Assembly: GCF_022711995.1 (NCBI RefSeq)
Contig: NZ_JALAHI010000030.1
Location: forward strand, 1-64,000
DNA from: Enterococcus sp.
GTDB lineage: Bacteria > Bacillota > Bacilli > Lactobacillales > Enterococcaceae
DNA length: 64,000 nucleotides
Direction of reading: 5' to 3'
A model generated the notes under the pieces. That model was given only the letters and a program-made list of their open reading frames with translations. It ran no database searches and was not told the DNA's origin. The position numbers and the translations under genes are program-made. This document shows, in pieces, positions 27,705-36,628 of the stretch. Numbering within the stretch: the first letter of the stretch is position 1; each line of letters starts with the position of its first letter.

Positions 27705-28166
27705 ATGACACAATTTGAAGGAACATTTGACGGACAAGAAATGAAAGTAGGGATCGTGGTTGCCCGGTTTAACGAGTTTATTACGGCGAAACTTTTAAGT
27801 GGCGCACAAGATAATTTGATGCGGCATGGAGTAAAAGAAGAAGACATTGATGTTTACTGGGTACCCGGTGCCTTTGAAATTCCTTATGTAACAAAAAAAT
27901 TGGCTAATGGGAACAAATACGATGGCTTGATTACACTGGGAGCCGTTATCCGCGGTGCGACCACCCATTATGAACTTGTCAGCAATGAAGTCGCAAAAGG
28001 CGTGGCGCAAGTTGGATTAGCGGCAGACATTCCAGTCATGTTTGGCGTTCTAACTACAGAAACTATCGAACAAGCCATCGAACGGGCCGGAACCAAAGCG
28101 GGGAATAAAGGTTCAGAAGCGGCACAAGGATTGATCGAAATGATTTCATTAAATCGGGTGATTTAA
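27705..28166 (+). CDS. ribH: 6,7-dimethyl-8-ribityllumazine synthase
   Basis: A 153-residue subunit with the family segments [32 protein letters not shown] and the catalytic-His region around it, ending in [14 protein letters not shown]. It forms the lumazine scaffold condensed by RibE. GGAGAG stands 9 nt before the ATG. It is the last biosynthetic gene; no clear terminator separates it from apbE, 113 nt downstream, so read-through is possible. Confidence 0.95.
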   Translation: MTQFEGTFDGQEMKVGIVVARFNEFITAKLLSGAQDNLMRHGVKEEDIDVYWVPGAFEIPYVTKKLANGNKYDGLITLGAVIRGATTHYELVSNEVAKGVAQVGLAADIPVMFGVLTTETIEQAIERAGTKAGNKGSEAAQGLIEMISLNRVI

Positions 28167-28279
28167 TGGTTTAATGACGGTTTGCGACTTTCTTATGGTT
28201 GCGTTTATTTGCTAAAGGCATTCTATTTTTTCTCAAAAACTGCTATGATGAACAAAAAAGCTAGGGGCGAAATGAACGG

Positions 28280-29221
28280 ATGCAAGAAGGAAAAAGACAA
28301 GTCAAAGCGATGGGAACGATCATTCAGCTTTGGATTCAACATGAAGATTCCACACCAATTTTGGAGGCAGCAGTCCAACAAATCAGAGCGTTTGAAAAAC
28401 GGTTTAGTGCCAATGATCCTGCTTCAGATCTGATGAAAGTCAATCAAAACGCAGGAATTCAACCGACCAAAGTAGCCGAAGACTTGTTTGCTTTGATTGC
28501 CTTAGCAAAAGAACACAGCTTGCCAAAGGACAGTTTCTTGAACATTGCGATGGGACCACTGGTTCAGGAATGGCGTATTGGTTTTTCAGATGTCAAAGTG
28601 CCGACTGCAGAAAAAGTGACGGAATTACTACAGGTAACCGATCCTCAACGAATCGAATTGGATGACCAACAGCAGACGGTTGCCCTAGCTGCCGGTATGT
28701 CAATCGATCTCGGTGCTGTCGCCAAAGGCTATTTTGCAGATCAACTAGCAGACTTTTTTAAACAATCTGGAGTGATCGCGGCTCTGATTGATTTAGGCGG
28801 CAATGTCGTTACCTTTGGTGAAGCACCAAACCATGCGGATCATATGTGGCGCATTGGCATTCAAAACCCATTTCTGCCAAGAGGAAATTTTGTTGCTGCA
28901 TTAAAAATTCAAAATCGCTCGATTGTAACATCGGGCATTTATGAACGATCCCATACCGTTGACGGTAAAACTTATCACCATATTTTTGATCGCCAAACCG
29001 GTTATCCGATTGAATCATCCCTCGCAAGTATTACGATCCTCTCTGATCGCTCGGTGGATGGGGAAATTTGGACCACACGACTCTTTGGTAAAAGTCCTGA
29101 AGAAATCATGAAACAGCTTAGCCAACTTGAAGGCATCACTGGATTGATCGTCACTCGGCAAGGACAGCTCCTTTACCCGGCAGAGCTGCAATCGCTGATT
29201 GAAACCAATGGACAATCGTAA
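28280..29221 (+). CDS. apbE: FAD:protein FMN transferase
   Basis: A 313-residue ApbE-family enzyme. Visible: MGTIIQLW near the start, FSANDPASDL, DLGAVAKGYFAD and ALIDLGGNVVTFG, SGIYERSHTVDG and the metal-binding end of the domain (SVDGEIWTTRLFG). ApbE splits FAD and attaches FMN to Thr or Ser in FMN_bind domains. There is no signal peptide or lipobox, so it acts in the cytoplasm, unlike exported ApbE proteins. A likely substrate, the FMN_bind-containing reductase, is encoded 2 kb downstream. Confidence 0.92.
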   Translation: MQEGKRQVKAMGTIIQLWIQHEDSTPILEAAVQQIRAFEKRFSANDPASDLMKVNQNAGIQPTKVAEDLFALIALAKEHSLPKDSFLNIAMGPLVQEWRIGFSDVKVPTAEKVTELLQVTDPQRIELDDQQQTVALAAGMSIDLGAVAKGYFADQLADFFKQSGVIAALIDLGGNVVTFGEAPNHADHMWRIGIQNPFLPRGNFVAALKIQNRSIVTSGIYERSHTVDGKTYHHIFDRQTGYPIESSLASITILSDRSVDGEIWTTRLFGKSPEEIMKQLSQLEGITGLIVTRQGQLLYPAELQSLIETNGQS

Positions 29222-29324
29222 TCACTCTTCTGCAAGGATCATTCTAGCGAGAAGGGAACAAAGTATAATTGCCCCTTTTAATTTCAATAAACAAGCAGCA
29301 AACACTTTACGATAAAAAAATAGC

Positions 29325-29443
29325 GAGCGTGGGACAAAAGTAAAAAAACTTTTGTCCCACGCTCTTATCACGTCTAAACGGCGGAAGCAGAAGCAACTCC
29401 TTCGGAAATAAGGAGTTAAACACTTCTGTCCAGCCTCTTTTTT
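29325..29443. repeat. Intergenic palindromic repeat with GTGGGACAAAAGT core
   Basis: A perfect 17-bp inverted repeat (29325-29341 with 29348-29364, 6-nt loop) is followed by a second hairpin AACTCCTT/AAGGAGTT (29395-29417) and by CACTTCTGTCCAGCCTC (29421-29437), which reads in reverse complement as a divergent copy of the first arm. A T run ends it. The whole resembles the small dispersed GGGACA-type elements found in lactic acid bacteria and may also terminate apbE. The flanks (29222-29642) hold no gene that I can support. Confidence 0.6.
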
Positions 29444-29642
29444 CATGCTGTCAAAAATGAAATCCCTGCTGATAAGTTACGCTCTAGTTAGGTGGTTGAC
29501 CTAGCAAAGTTTTGCACTAAAGTAAAAGAATGAATTACTAGCAACGAAACGGTAATAGTCGGCGGAAATTTTCTATCCAACGGGAGTCATTTGCAAATGA
29601 TTTACGCCAATGATTCCCGTTGGTTCTAGGATTTTATTATGC

Positions 29643-30557
29643 TCATACTTTTTCTAAAAAATGATTGATCAAATCTTGGTCGGCTAAGGATAAAGGACGT
29701 TCCGCCTGATGGGCAATAAAGTAATTCAATGTTAACATCTCTGCTGGAATCGGATAAAGATTGAATGGGGCGATCGAAGCAGCCTGTAGGACACTTTCTG
29801 GAACGATGGTCAATCCCAAATTATTTTCTGCCAGAGCAGCTGCGGTGTAAATATTGCTGCTTTCCATGAGGATGGTTGGTTCTACTTTATATTTTTTGAG
29901 TAGTTGATCAATTTGACGGCGAATGGCAGAACCACTGGTCGTCAAAATCAATGGACTTTGTAATAAGTCTTTCATAGAAACGCTATCTTGGGCAAGAAAC
30001 TTCTTGTTTTCTTGATACAAAGGTGAAATTGGCGGGATGATAGCAAAATAACTTTCACTCTTTGTAGCATAGGTCGTCAAACTTGGCGAAATGGTCTCTG
30101 GATTTTGGCCGACGAAGAAATCCAACTGACCGCTCAACAAACGGTTCTCATTGTGTTTAGGCAAGTCTTCTCGTAAAAACACAGTCACATCTTGATGTTT
30201 GGCAAGGTAGTCCGGCAAAAAGAGAGGGAGTAAAAAAGAGCCTAAACTCGATAAAATTCCCAGTCGCAGGGTTTTGGTATCCGGTGAGGTATAGCGCAGC
30301 AGCCGATGACGAAATTTTGCGGAGGCTGTTTCCAGTGTTTCTAAATATTGATAATAGATTTTACCCGCTTCCGTCAAATGCAAGACACCAGACTGACGAA
30401 CAATGATTGCTGTTCCTAGTTCTTGTTCCACTTTTTTTACGGCTTGTGTCAGATAAGGTTGGGAAATAAATAAGTCTTTTGCTGCTTTAGTATAGTTGTT
30501 GTGTTTGAGTAAAGTGTCAATGTATTGGAGCATCAAATGGGAATCTTTAAGAGACAT
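29643..30557 (-). CDS. LysR-family regulator of the flavin reductase operon
   Basis: A 304-residue LysR-type regulator: N-terminal HTH (AAKDLFISQPYLTQAVKKVE), then an effector-binding domain from about residue 95. It is divergent from the reductase operon across a gap of about 300 bp that carries two dyads. AAAGGAG precedes the ATG. The effector is unknown; by position it may be the substrate of the downstream reductase. Confidence 0.85.
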   Translation of the reverse strand: MSLKDSHLMLQYIDTLLKHNNYTKAAKDLFISQPYLTQAVKKVEQELGTAIIVRQSGVLHLTEAGKIYYQYLETLETASAKFRHRLLRYTSPDTKTLRLGILSSLGSFLLPLFLPDYLAKHQDVTVFLREDLPKHNENRLLSGQLDFFVGQNPETISPSLTTYATKSESYFAIIPPISPLYQENKKFLAQDSVSMKDLLQSPLILTTSGSAIRRQIDQLLKKYKVEPTILMESSNIYTAAALAENNLGLTIVPESVLQAASIAPFNLYPIPAEMLTLNYFIAHQAERPLSLADQDLINHFLEKV

Positions 30558-30589
30558 GGGGCAACTCCTTTCAAAGAGATAAGTCCATT

Positions 30590-30605
30590 ATAACAAAAAT
30601 GTTAT
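30590..30605. promoter_or_regulatory. Inverted repeat upstream of the LysR gene
   Basis: ATAACA-N4-TGTTAT, a perfect 6-bp dyad located 33 nt upstream of the LysR start codon. Possible autoregulatory site. Confidence 0.4.
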
Positions 30606-30776
30606 CACAATATAATTAAATAAATATTTCACAAACCCGGAGACAGGGTCTAAACTAGAGGAGTAATGAATCGAGACAAAATCGTCGTCCGTTCCACTGT
30701 TTTATATCGGATAAAAGCAAGAAGAATTAAGTTTTCAACCGATTTCATTTCATGGCAGATGACAAATTGTACCGCA

Positions 30777-30813
30777 AACCTTTGGAATACTCGAAGGGTT
30801 AAGCAGTTATAAT
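30777..30813 (+). promoter_or_regulatory. Candidate promoter and LysR site of the flavin reductase operon
   Basis: AACCTTT-N10-AAGGGTT (one mismatch, with a T-N11-A core from T30783 to A30795) lies where a -35 box would be, ahead of a perfect -10 TATAAT (30808). A weak -35 with a regulator dyad fits activation by the divergent LysR protein. Confidence 0.45.
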
Positions 30814-30854
30814 CGACTCGATTGTTAAAAAAATCACATTTAGGAGAGATGAGT

Positions 30855-31460
30855 ATGAAACTGATCGGAATCGTGGGTACTAACTCTGCACGTTCAACCA
30901 ATCGCCAATTATTGCAATTTATCCAAACCCATTTCAAAGACCAAGCTGAAATCGAGCTTTGCGAAATCAAAGATCTGCCGGCCTTTAATGAGCCGGAGGA
31001 CAGAACAGCACCAGCAGCAGTTCAAGCGTTAGCTGAAAAAATCGAAGCTGCCGACGGTGTGATCATCAGTACGCCAGAATACGATCACTCCATTCCTGCC
31101 GTACTAAAAAGTGTCATTGAATGGCTTTCTTACACGTCTCGTCCACTTATTGATAAACCAGTCATGATTACTGGCGCTTCTCTTGGCGCTTTAGGCTCTT
31201 CACGAGCACAAGCACATCTTCGCCAAATTTTGGATGCACCGGAAGTCAAAGCGCGAATCATGCCTAGTGCCGAATTTTTACTTGGTCATTCCATGCAAGC
31301 CTTTGATGAAGAAGGATGCTTAAAAGATGAAGAAAAAGTTGCAGAATTAGAAGACTGCTTCAATGAATTCAAATTATTCGTTGAAATCACGAATCGCTTA
31401 GTCAGTGAATATTCAACTGCTAAAGAGCGCTCAAAGAAATTTTCTTGGGAACAGGTATAA
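30855..31460 (+). CDS. NADPH-dependent FMN reductase family protein
   Basis: A 201-residue flavodoxin-like reductase with the FMN loop GTNSARSTNRQL at the N-terminus and ISTPEYDHSIPAVLKSVIEWL in the middle. It closely resembles the N-terminal domain of the next gene, so the pair arose by duplication. It may supply reduced flavin or form part of the electron chain. The ATG at 30855 follows AGGAG at 8 nt. The next gene starts 18 nt on. Confidence 0.85.
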   Translation: MKLIGIVGTNSARSTNRQLLQFIQTHFKDQAEIELCEIKDLPAFNEPEDRTAPAAVQALAEKIEAADGVIISTPEYDHSIPAVLKSVIEWLSYTSRPLIDKPVMITGASLGALGSSRAQAHLRQILDAPEVKARIMPSAEFLLGHSMQAFDEEGCLKDEEKVAELEDCFNEFKLFVEITNRLVSEYSTAKERSKKFSWEQV

Positions 31461-31478
31461 GAAAGAGAGGAAATGTCC

Positions 31479-33902
31479 ATGAAATTTGTCGGTATAATTG
31501 GTACAAATGCCAAAAAATCAACGAATCGTCAATTAGTGACTTTTATGCAAACTGCATTTGCTGATTTAGCTGAAATAGAAATTTTAGAAATCGATCAAGT
31601 GCCAATGTTTAATGAAACGGAAGATCAAACCAATAGTGAAGTGATCCAAACATTAAATCAAAAAATTCTAGATGCCGATGGTGTGATCATTGCTACGCCC
31701 GAACATAATCATTCCATTCCATCCGCACTAAAAAGTGTCTTAGAGTGGTTATCCTTTAATGTCCATCCGTTTGATGGCAAACCAGTGATGATCGTAGGTG
31801 CTTCTTACGATGTCCAAGGATCTTCTCGTGCGCAGCTGCATTTGCGCCAAATACTAGATGCACCCGGTGTCAATGCAACCGTGATGCCTGGTAATGAATT
31901 CTTATTAGGTCGTGCCCATCAAGCTTTTGATGAAAATGGTCAGCTAAAAGATCAACGGACTGTTGACTTTTTGGAAAGCTGTTTTAGAAAATTCATTCGC
32001 TTTACAGAAGTTGCCAACATTTTGAATGTTCCTGAAGAAGTGGTTTACCAACCTGGAGACTATACTGTGACTGCACCAGGACATAATGGCGACCTGCCAA
32101 TGGTGGTAACATTAAGTGAAGAACGGATCGAAGCAATCAACATCGATACTTCTGGCGAATCAGAAGGGATCGCAGATGTGGTATTTGCGCGAGTTCCTCA
32201 AGAAATCATTGAAGGGCAAACATTGAACGTTGATGCGATCTCAGGGGCTTCCGTTACCAGTAACGGTGTCGTTGATGGCGTCGCGAAAGCAGTGAAAATG
32301 GCCGGCGCAAATCCAGATGTTTTAAGAAAACGTCCAAAAGCAGCCAGTGCATTAAAAACAGAAGATGAAACATATACCACAGACATCATCGTAGTTGGTG
32401 GTGGGGGAGCAGGATTGAGTGCCGCAGCAAGCATCCTGCAAGAAGGCAAAGATGTCATTTTAGTTGAAAAATACCCAGCAATCGGCGGAAATACCGTTCG
32501 TACGGGTGGACCAATGAATGCCGCAGATCCTGACTGGCAAAAAACATTTGCTGCTCTTCCAGGAGAACGGGCTGCATTGGAAGAAATCATTGCAGTCGAT
32601 GAAGCAAGCATCGATGCAGAATATTTGGCTGATTTCCGCCTATTGAAAGAACAGATCACAACTTATTTAGAAGCAACAACTCCAGAAAAAGAATTCTTAT
32701 TTGACTCTTCCATCTGGCACCGTATCCAAACCTATTTAGGCGGTAAACGGACTGACTTAGAAGGAAACGTCATCTACGGTCAATATGACTTAGTAAAAAT
32801 CCTAACCGATCGTGCATTAGAATCTGTGAAATGGCTAGAAGAAATCGGCGTTGAGTTTGATTATAAGCATGTCGATATGCCAGTAGGGGCAAAATGGCGC
32901 CGTGGGCACAAACCATTGAAAAACGAAGGGTACGCCTTTGTTTCTGCTCTACACAATTTCGTCAATGAAAATGGCGGAAAAATCCTTACCGATACACCCG
33001 TCAAAGAATTGATCATCGAAGATGGACAAGTCGTAGGGATCATTGGTGAAGGTCGCAATGGCCAAAAAGTAACGATTCATGCCAAAGCAGTTATCTTAGC
33101 TTCTGGTGGTTTTGGGGCAAACACACAAATGTTGAAACAATACAATACTTATTGGACTGAGATTGAAGATGACATCAAGACCTCTAATTCTCCAGCCATT
33201 ACAGGGGACGGAATCAAACTAGGGGAAAGTGCCGGTGCGGATCTTGTGGGAATGGGCTTCTCACAAATGATGCCGGTGTCTGATCCAAATACTGGTGCCT
33301 TATTCAGTGGCCTACAAGTACCTCCAGCAAACTTTGTGATGGTCAATCAAGAAGGCAAACGTTTCGTCAATGAGTACGAAAGTCGTGATGTATTGACACA
33401 AGCTGCGATCGATAACGGGGGATTATTCTACTTGATCGCAGATGAAGAAATCAAGAAAACAGCTTACAATACTAGCCAAGAAAAAATCGATAAACAAGTA
33501 GCCAACGGAACATTATTCCGCGCAGATACCCTTGAAGAATTAGCAGAGCAAATCCATGTGGATCCAACTGTTTTGAAAGAAACGATCGCTGCCTACAATT
33601 CTTATGTAGATGCCGGTAAAGACCCAGAATTTGGGAAAGATGTTTTTGATTTGAAAGTGACCACAGCACCGTTTTATGCAACACCAAGAAAACCAGCTGT
33701 TCACCACACCATGGGTGGATTGAAAATCGACACTCAAACCCATGTATTATCAAAAGAAGATCAAGTAATCAAAGGGCTATACGCTGCTGGGGAAGTAGCC
33801 GGAGGTATCCATGCAGGAAACCGTCTAGGAGGAAATTCCTTAACAGATATCTTTACCTTTGGTCGAATTGCTGGGAAGACAGCAGTTGCAGAAAATCTTT
33901 AA
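31479..33902 (+). CDS. Multidomain flavin enoate reductase (fumarate-reductase-like)
   Basis: An 807-residue cytoplasmic protein of three parts. Residues 1-185 are an NADPH-dependent FMN reductase domain. Residues about 190-275 are an FMN_bind domain with [10 protein letters not shown], where Ser258 is the expected acceptor of covalent FMN. From about 300 on is a fumarate reductase/succinate dehydrogenase flavoprotein: [14 protein letters not shown] binds [16 protein letters not shown] carries the likely proton-donor Arg, and HHTMGG and GNRLGGNSL line the active site. It would pass electrons from NAD(P)H through FMN to FAD and reduce a C=C acid. The substrate cannot be fixed from sequence. 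There is no haem motif. Confidence 0.85.
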   Translation: MKFVGIIGTNAKKSTNRQLVTFMQTAFADLAEIEILEIDQVPMFNETEDQTNSEVIQTLNQKILDADGVIIATPEHNHSIPSALKSVLEWLSFNVHPFDGKPVMIVGASYDVQGSSRAQLHLRQILDAPGVNATVMPGNEFLLGRAHQAFDENGQLKDQRTVDFLESCFRKFIRFTEVANILNVPEEVVYQPGDYTVTAPGHNGDLPMVVTLSEERIEAINIDTSGESEGIADVVFARVPQEIIEGQTLNVDAISGASVTSNGVVDGVAKAVKMAGANPDVLRKRPKAASALKTEDETYTTDIIVVGGGGAGLSAAASILQEGKDVILVEKYPAIGGNTVRTGGPMNAADPDWQKTFAALPGERAALEEIIAVDEASIDAEYLADFRLLKEQITTYLEATTPEKEFLFDSSIWHRIQTYLGGKRTDLEGNVIYGQYDLVKILTDRALESVKWLEEIGVEFDYKHVDMPVGAKWRRGHKPLKNEGYAFVSALHNFVNENGGKILTDTPVKELIIEDGQVVGIIGEGRNGQKVTIHAKAVILASGGFGANTQMLKQYNTYWTEIEDDIKTSNSPAITGDGIKLGESAGADLVGMGFSQMMPVSDPNTGALFSGLQVPPANFVMVNQEGKRFVNEYESRDVLTQAAIDNGGLFYLIADEEIKKTAYNTSQEKIDKQVANGTLFRADTLEELAEQIHVDPTVLKETIAAYNSYVDAGKDPEFGKDVFDLKVTTAPFYATPRKPAVHHTMGGLKIDTQTHVLSKEDQVIKGLYAAGEVAGGIHAGNRLGGNSLTDIFTFGRIAGKTAVAENL

Positions 33903-33909
33903 TTGAATG

Positions 33910-33946
33910 AAAGAAATGTGCAGGCAAACCCGCTGCACATTTCTTT
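33910..33946 (+). terminator. Terminator-like hairpin after the reductase
   Basis: A 14-bp perfect stem AAAGAAATGTGCAG/CTGCACATTTCTTT with a 9-nt loop. The T-rich end lies within the stem. Confidence 0.65.
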
Positions 33947-34024
33947 CCCAAGATTATGTGAAAAACGTAACATGAAGTAGCATTTATTCAATTTATCCAA
34001 ACAAAAATATTTGGGGGTTAAAAA

Positions 34025-35251
34025 ATGGAAACAAAAATCAATCGCTGGCTAATCTTGATTGTCTCAACCGCTGTCCTGCTTTGTACGGGGGCTGTCTATG
34101 CCTTTAGTGTTTTTGCCGGACCACTTAGTCAATTAAAGGGCTGGTCAATGGAAGAAATCATGCTAGCATTTACCATCAATGCCGCTGTCGGACCGATCAC
34201 AATGATTTTAGGCGGATTCTTGACGGACCGCGGCTTAGCAAAATGGACCATCGCGTTTGGCGGTTTATTATTCGCATTAGGCTTCTTCTTAACTGGATTT
34301 GTAGAATCTCCTGGAATGCTTTATCTGACTTATGGTGTGCTTTCGGGTCTTGGACAAGGCTTTGCTTATTCGGCTTGTTTGAGTAATACGATTCGTTTAT
34401 TCCCAGACAAACGCGGCCTTGCTTCAGGATTGATCACTGCCGGCATGGGTGGTGCTGCGATCATCGCTGCGCCAATCGCTAATGCCATTATTCAATCAAA
34501 CGATGTGTTAACGGCTTTTCGGGTAATCGGTATCGCTTATATGGTCGTCGTCGTAATTGCCAGTTTCTTTATCAAAAAGGCACCAACGGATTATCGTCCA
34601 GCAGGATGGGTACCACAAGCGACTTCTGCAAAAGGACCTGCAACCAATTATTCATGGCAAGAAATGATGAAAACACCAGCCTTTTACTTAATCATTTTGA
34701 TGTTAGGAGTGGGGGCATTCTCTGGTTTGATGATTGCCTCAAACGCTGCTGTGATTGGACAACAAATGTTCGGATTAACAGCAACAACAGCCGCTTTTTA
34801 TGTCAGCCTTTACTCTTTGAGCAACTGCTTGGGAAGAGTAATCTGGGGAACTGTCTCTGACAAGATTGGCCGTTCCAATACATTGATGATTATTTATGGT
34901 GTTGTCGCTTTATCACTACTCCTTTTGACACTTTCAAGCGCAGCAATGATCTTCGCTGTAGGAATCATCGGTTTAGGCCTCTGCTTTGGCGGGGTGATGG
35001 GCGTCTTCCCATCAATCGTGATGGAAAATTACGGACCAGTCAACCAAGGTGTCAACTATGGGATCGTCTTTGTCGGCTATTCCACTGCTGCGTTCTTTGG
35101 ACCAAGAGTGGCGGCAGGCATGGCAGCCAGCAACAATGGCGACTTTACCAATGCCTTCTATACAGCTATTGCTTTGGCAGTCGTTGGTTTCGTTTTAAAC
35201 ATTGCTTATATCCAATTAAAAAAATCTCGCAATCTTTCAACAGCAAAATAA
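34025..35251 (+). CDS. Major facilitator of the oxalate/formate antiporter family
   Basis: A 408-residue protein with about twelve transmembrane helices. The OFA-family pattern is seen in GAVYAFSVFAGPLS, LTDRGLAKW and YGVLSGLGQGFAYSA, with a second-half copy around WGTVSDKIGRS. Members carry small carboxylates such as oxalate, formate or lactate. Its place after the enoate reductase suggests uptake of the electron acceptor or exit of the product (inference). GGGGG precedes the ATG; it may share or have its own promoter after the hairpin at 33910. Confidence 0.85.
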   Translation: METKINRWLILIVSTAVLLCTGAVYAFSVFAGPLSQLKGWSMEEIMLAFTINAAVGPITMILGGFLTDRGLAKWTIAFGGLLFALGFFLTGFVESPGMLYLTYGVLSGLGQGFAYSACLSNTIRLFPDKRGLASGLITAGMGGAAIIAAPIANAIIQSNDVLTAFRVIGIAYMVVVVIASFFIKKAPTDYRPAGWVPQATSAKGPATNYSWQEMMKTPAFYLIILMLGVGAFSGLMIASNAAVIGQQMFGLTATTAAFYVSLYSLSNCLGRVIWGTVSDKIGRSNTLMIIYGVVALSLLLLTLSSAAMIFAVGIIGLGLCFGGVMGVFPSIVMENYGPVNQGVNYGIVFVGYSTAAFFGPRVAAGMAASNNGDFTNAFYTAIALAVVGFVLNIAYIQLKKSRNLSTAK

Positions 35252-35469
35252 ATCGTTGCAAAAGACAATTGAAAAACATGACACAACTAACAGCTCATTG
35301 GTGAAGGTTTCCTCACTGATGGGTGGTTGTGATTCAGATTTAGACCACTGCACCATTACTTGCTTCAGCAAATTTCAAAGCAGTCTCTAAAAACATTTAA
35401 GCCTCCCTTTTTCTTTTTTTCATCTCCTAGTGCAAATAATGATTATAGTTTTTTGCGTCAAGATGATAA

Positions 35470-35774
35470 GATGAATACAAGAAAGGGAGGGTTATTATTT
35501 TTAAAAAGAAAAGCTGATCACCATTCTGCTGTTTCCTATGTAGAAAAAAGCAGCTTTCATTCTAAAAAATTGGAATCAGTAACCTTTTTCTAAGTGATAT
35601 TCAAAAAATTCATGAAGCATTGAAAAAATCGATTTGTTAGTGTCAATACACGTCGCTTATGATAAAGAGGCAACGTGGATTTTAAATGACCATCAGCAGT
35701 AGAAGGGCTTGGGGAAGTCTCTTCTTTTGCTGGTGGTTTTGCTCGTTCTTATGAATTGAAATGATACGATGTAA
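35470..35774 (+). pseudogene. Possible decayed coding remnant
   Basis: Part of a 540-nt stretch without an intact gene. Short open segments in different frames look coding: SDIQKIHEALKKS (about 35594), VAYDKEATWILND (about 35655) and VEGLGEVSSFAGGFARSYE followed by a stop (about 35700-35772). Stops and frame changes separate them. I cannot name the parent gene, and chance is possible. The rest, 35252-35469, shows nothing. Confidence 0.3.
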
Positions 35775-35797
35775 ATAGCAGGCAAAAGGACCACATC

Positions 35798-36406
35798 CTA
35801 GGAAAGGGGATTGGGTCCTTTTTTTGAGTCAAGCTGAAAAGTGGTGATGATGTTTTGGCTGACCACTTCAGGAGACAATTTGGTGTTGTCGATTTTCATC
35901 GTTTTTACTTTTGGGAAAAGGGAAGCGAGTTCCTCCGGCTTGCTTTCTAAACGGTATTTTTTATTAGCTGAAAGAAGTTCTTCGTGGGAAAAAGCCAGAT
36001 CGCGTTTTGACGGTTTAGCTTTTAAACGTTCTTCCTGGCGATTGCGAGCAATCCGTTCTTCTAAATGAGCGACCAGTTCCACAAAATAGACGGCATGCCC
36101 TGCATGTAAAAAGATGTCTGAAATGTTGTGTAAAAAAGCCAGATCTTCTTTCTGATCAAACCCCACTAAAACAGTAAAAATAATGGTCTTAGCCGTATTT
36201 TGTTCATCTGCGACAAACGCTTTGAACAGTTCGATCCTTGTGGAATTAGACAATTGAAATGCCGCTGGGGTATATCCGAGATAATTGGCAAATAAATCAA
36301 TGGTTTGATGATTAAATAGTAGCTTTCCATCAATTCTTTTTTCAAGTTCACGACCAACAGTCATTTTCCCGACAGCCTGCGCGCCAATCAAAACTAGTAA
36401 TGGCAT
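35798..36406 (-). CDS. P-loop NTPase, kinase-like
   Basis: A 202-residue protein with Walker A GAQAVGKMT at residues 8-16, a DxD-type hydrophobic strand and an Arg-rich lid (ERIARNRQEERLKAKPSKRD), resembling shikimate- or gluconate-kinase-like small P-loop kinases. The substrate is unknown. MPLL is taken as start because GGAG lies 8 nt upstream; an ATG 9 nt earlier is closer than usual to it. It is transcribed alone, away from the PTS regulator. Confidence 0.7.
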   Translation of the reverse strand: MPLLVLIGAQAVGKMTVGRELEKRIDGKLLFNHQTIDLFANYLGYTPAAFQLSNSTRIELFKAFVADEQNTAKTIIFTVLVGFDQKEDLAFLHNISDIFLHAGHAVYFVELVAHLEERIARNRQEERLKAKPSKRDLAFSHEELLSANKKYRLESKPEELASLFPKVKTMKIDNTKLSPEVVSQNIITTFQLDSKKGPNPLS

Positions 36407-36556
36407 AGCATTCACTCCATTCTTTTCGTCTTATTGTAACAGAAGACTTAGCTTAAAAATGGATAATCTTCATTTTATCCTCTCTTCAAGTAATATGTTT
36501 CTCTTTTTTATGAAACAAAGGAAAAGTCTAGTACAAATTTTTTTAGCAGCTACGAC

Positions 36557-36570
36557 AAAAAACGCTTTCA
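36557..36570 (+). promoter_or_regulatory. Candidate catabolite-responsive element
   Basis: AAAAAACGCTTTCA matches 12 of 14 positions of the cre consensus TGWAARCGYTWNCW, including all of AARCGYTWNCW. It lies upstream of the PTS regulator, consistent with CcpA control of a sugar operon. Confidence 0.5.
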
Positions 36571-36595
36571 ATTATATGCCAAGAAGAGGAGAAAC

Positions 36596-36614
36596 ACTTT
36601 TATAATGTAAAAGT
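36596..36614 (+). promoter_or_regulatory. Perfect inverted repeat over the -10 box of the PTS regulator
   Basis: ACTTTTA-N5-TAAAAGT encloses a perfect -10 TATAAT (36601-36606) just ahead of the AGGAGG of the next gene. A repressor bound here would block the promoter. No matching -35 is evident. Confidence 0.45.
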
Positions 36615-36628
36615 CAGGAGGTAATTGA

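Noticed and set aside
32198-32659. A 153-codon minus-strand frame inside the enoate reductase gene
   Set aside because: It is the complement of a well-supported coding region, with low-complexity Ser/Ala/Pro composition and no ribosome binding site.
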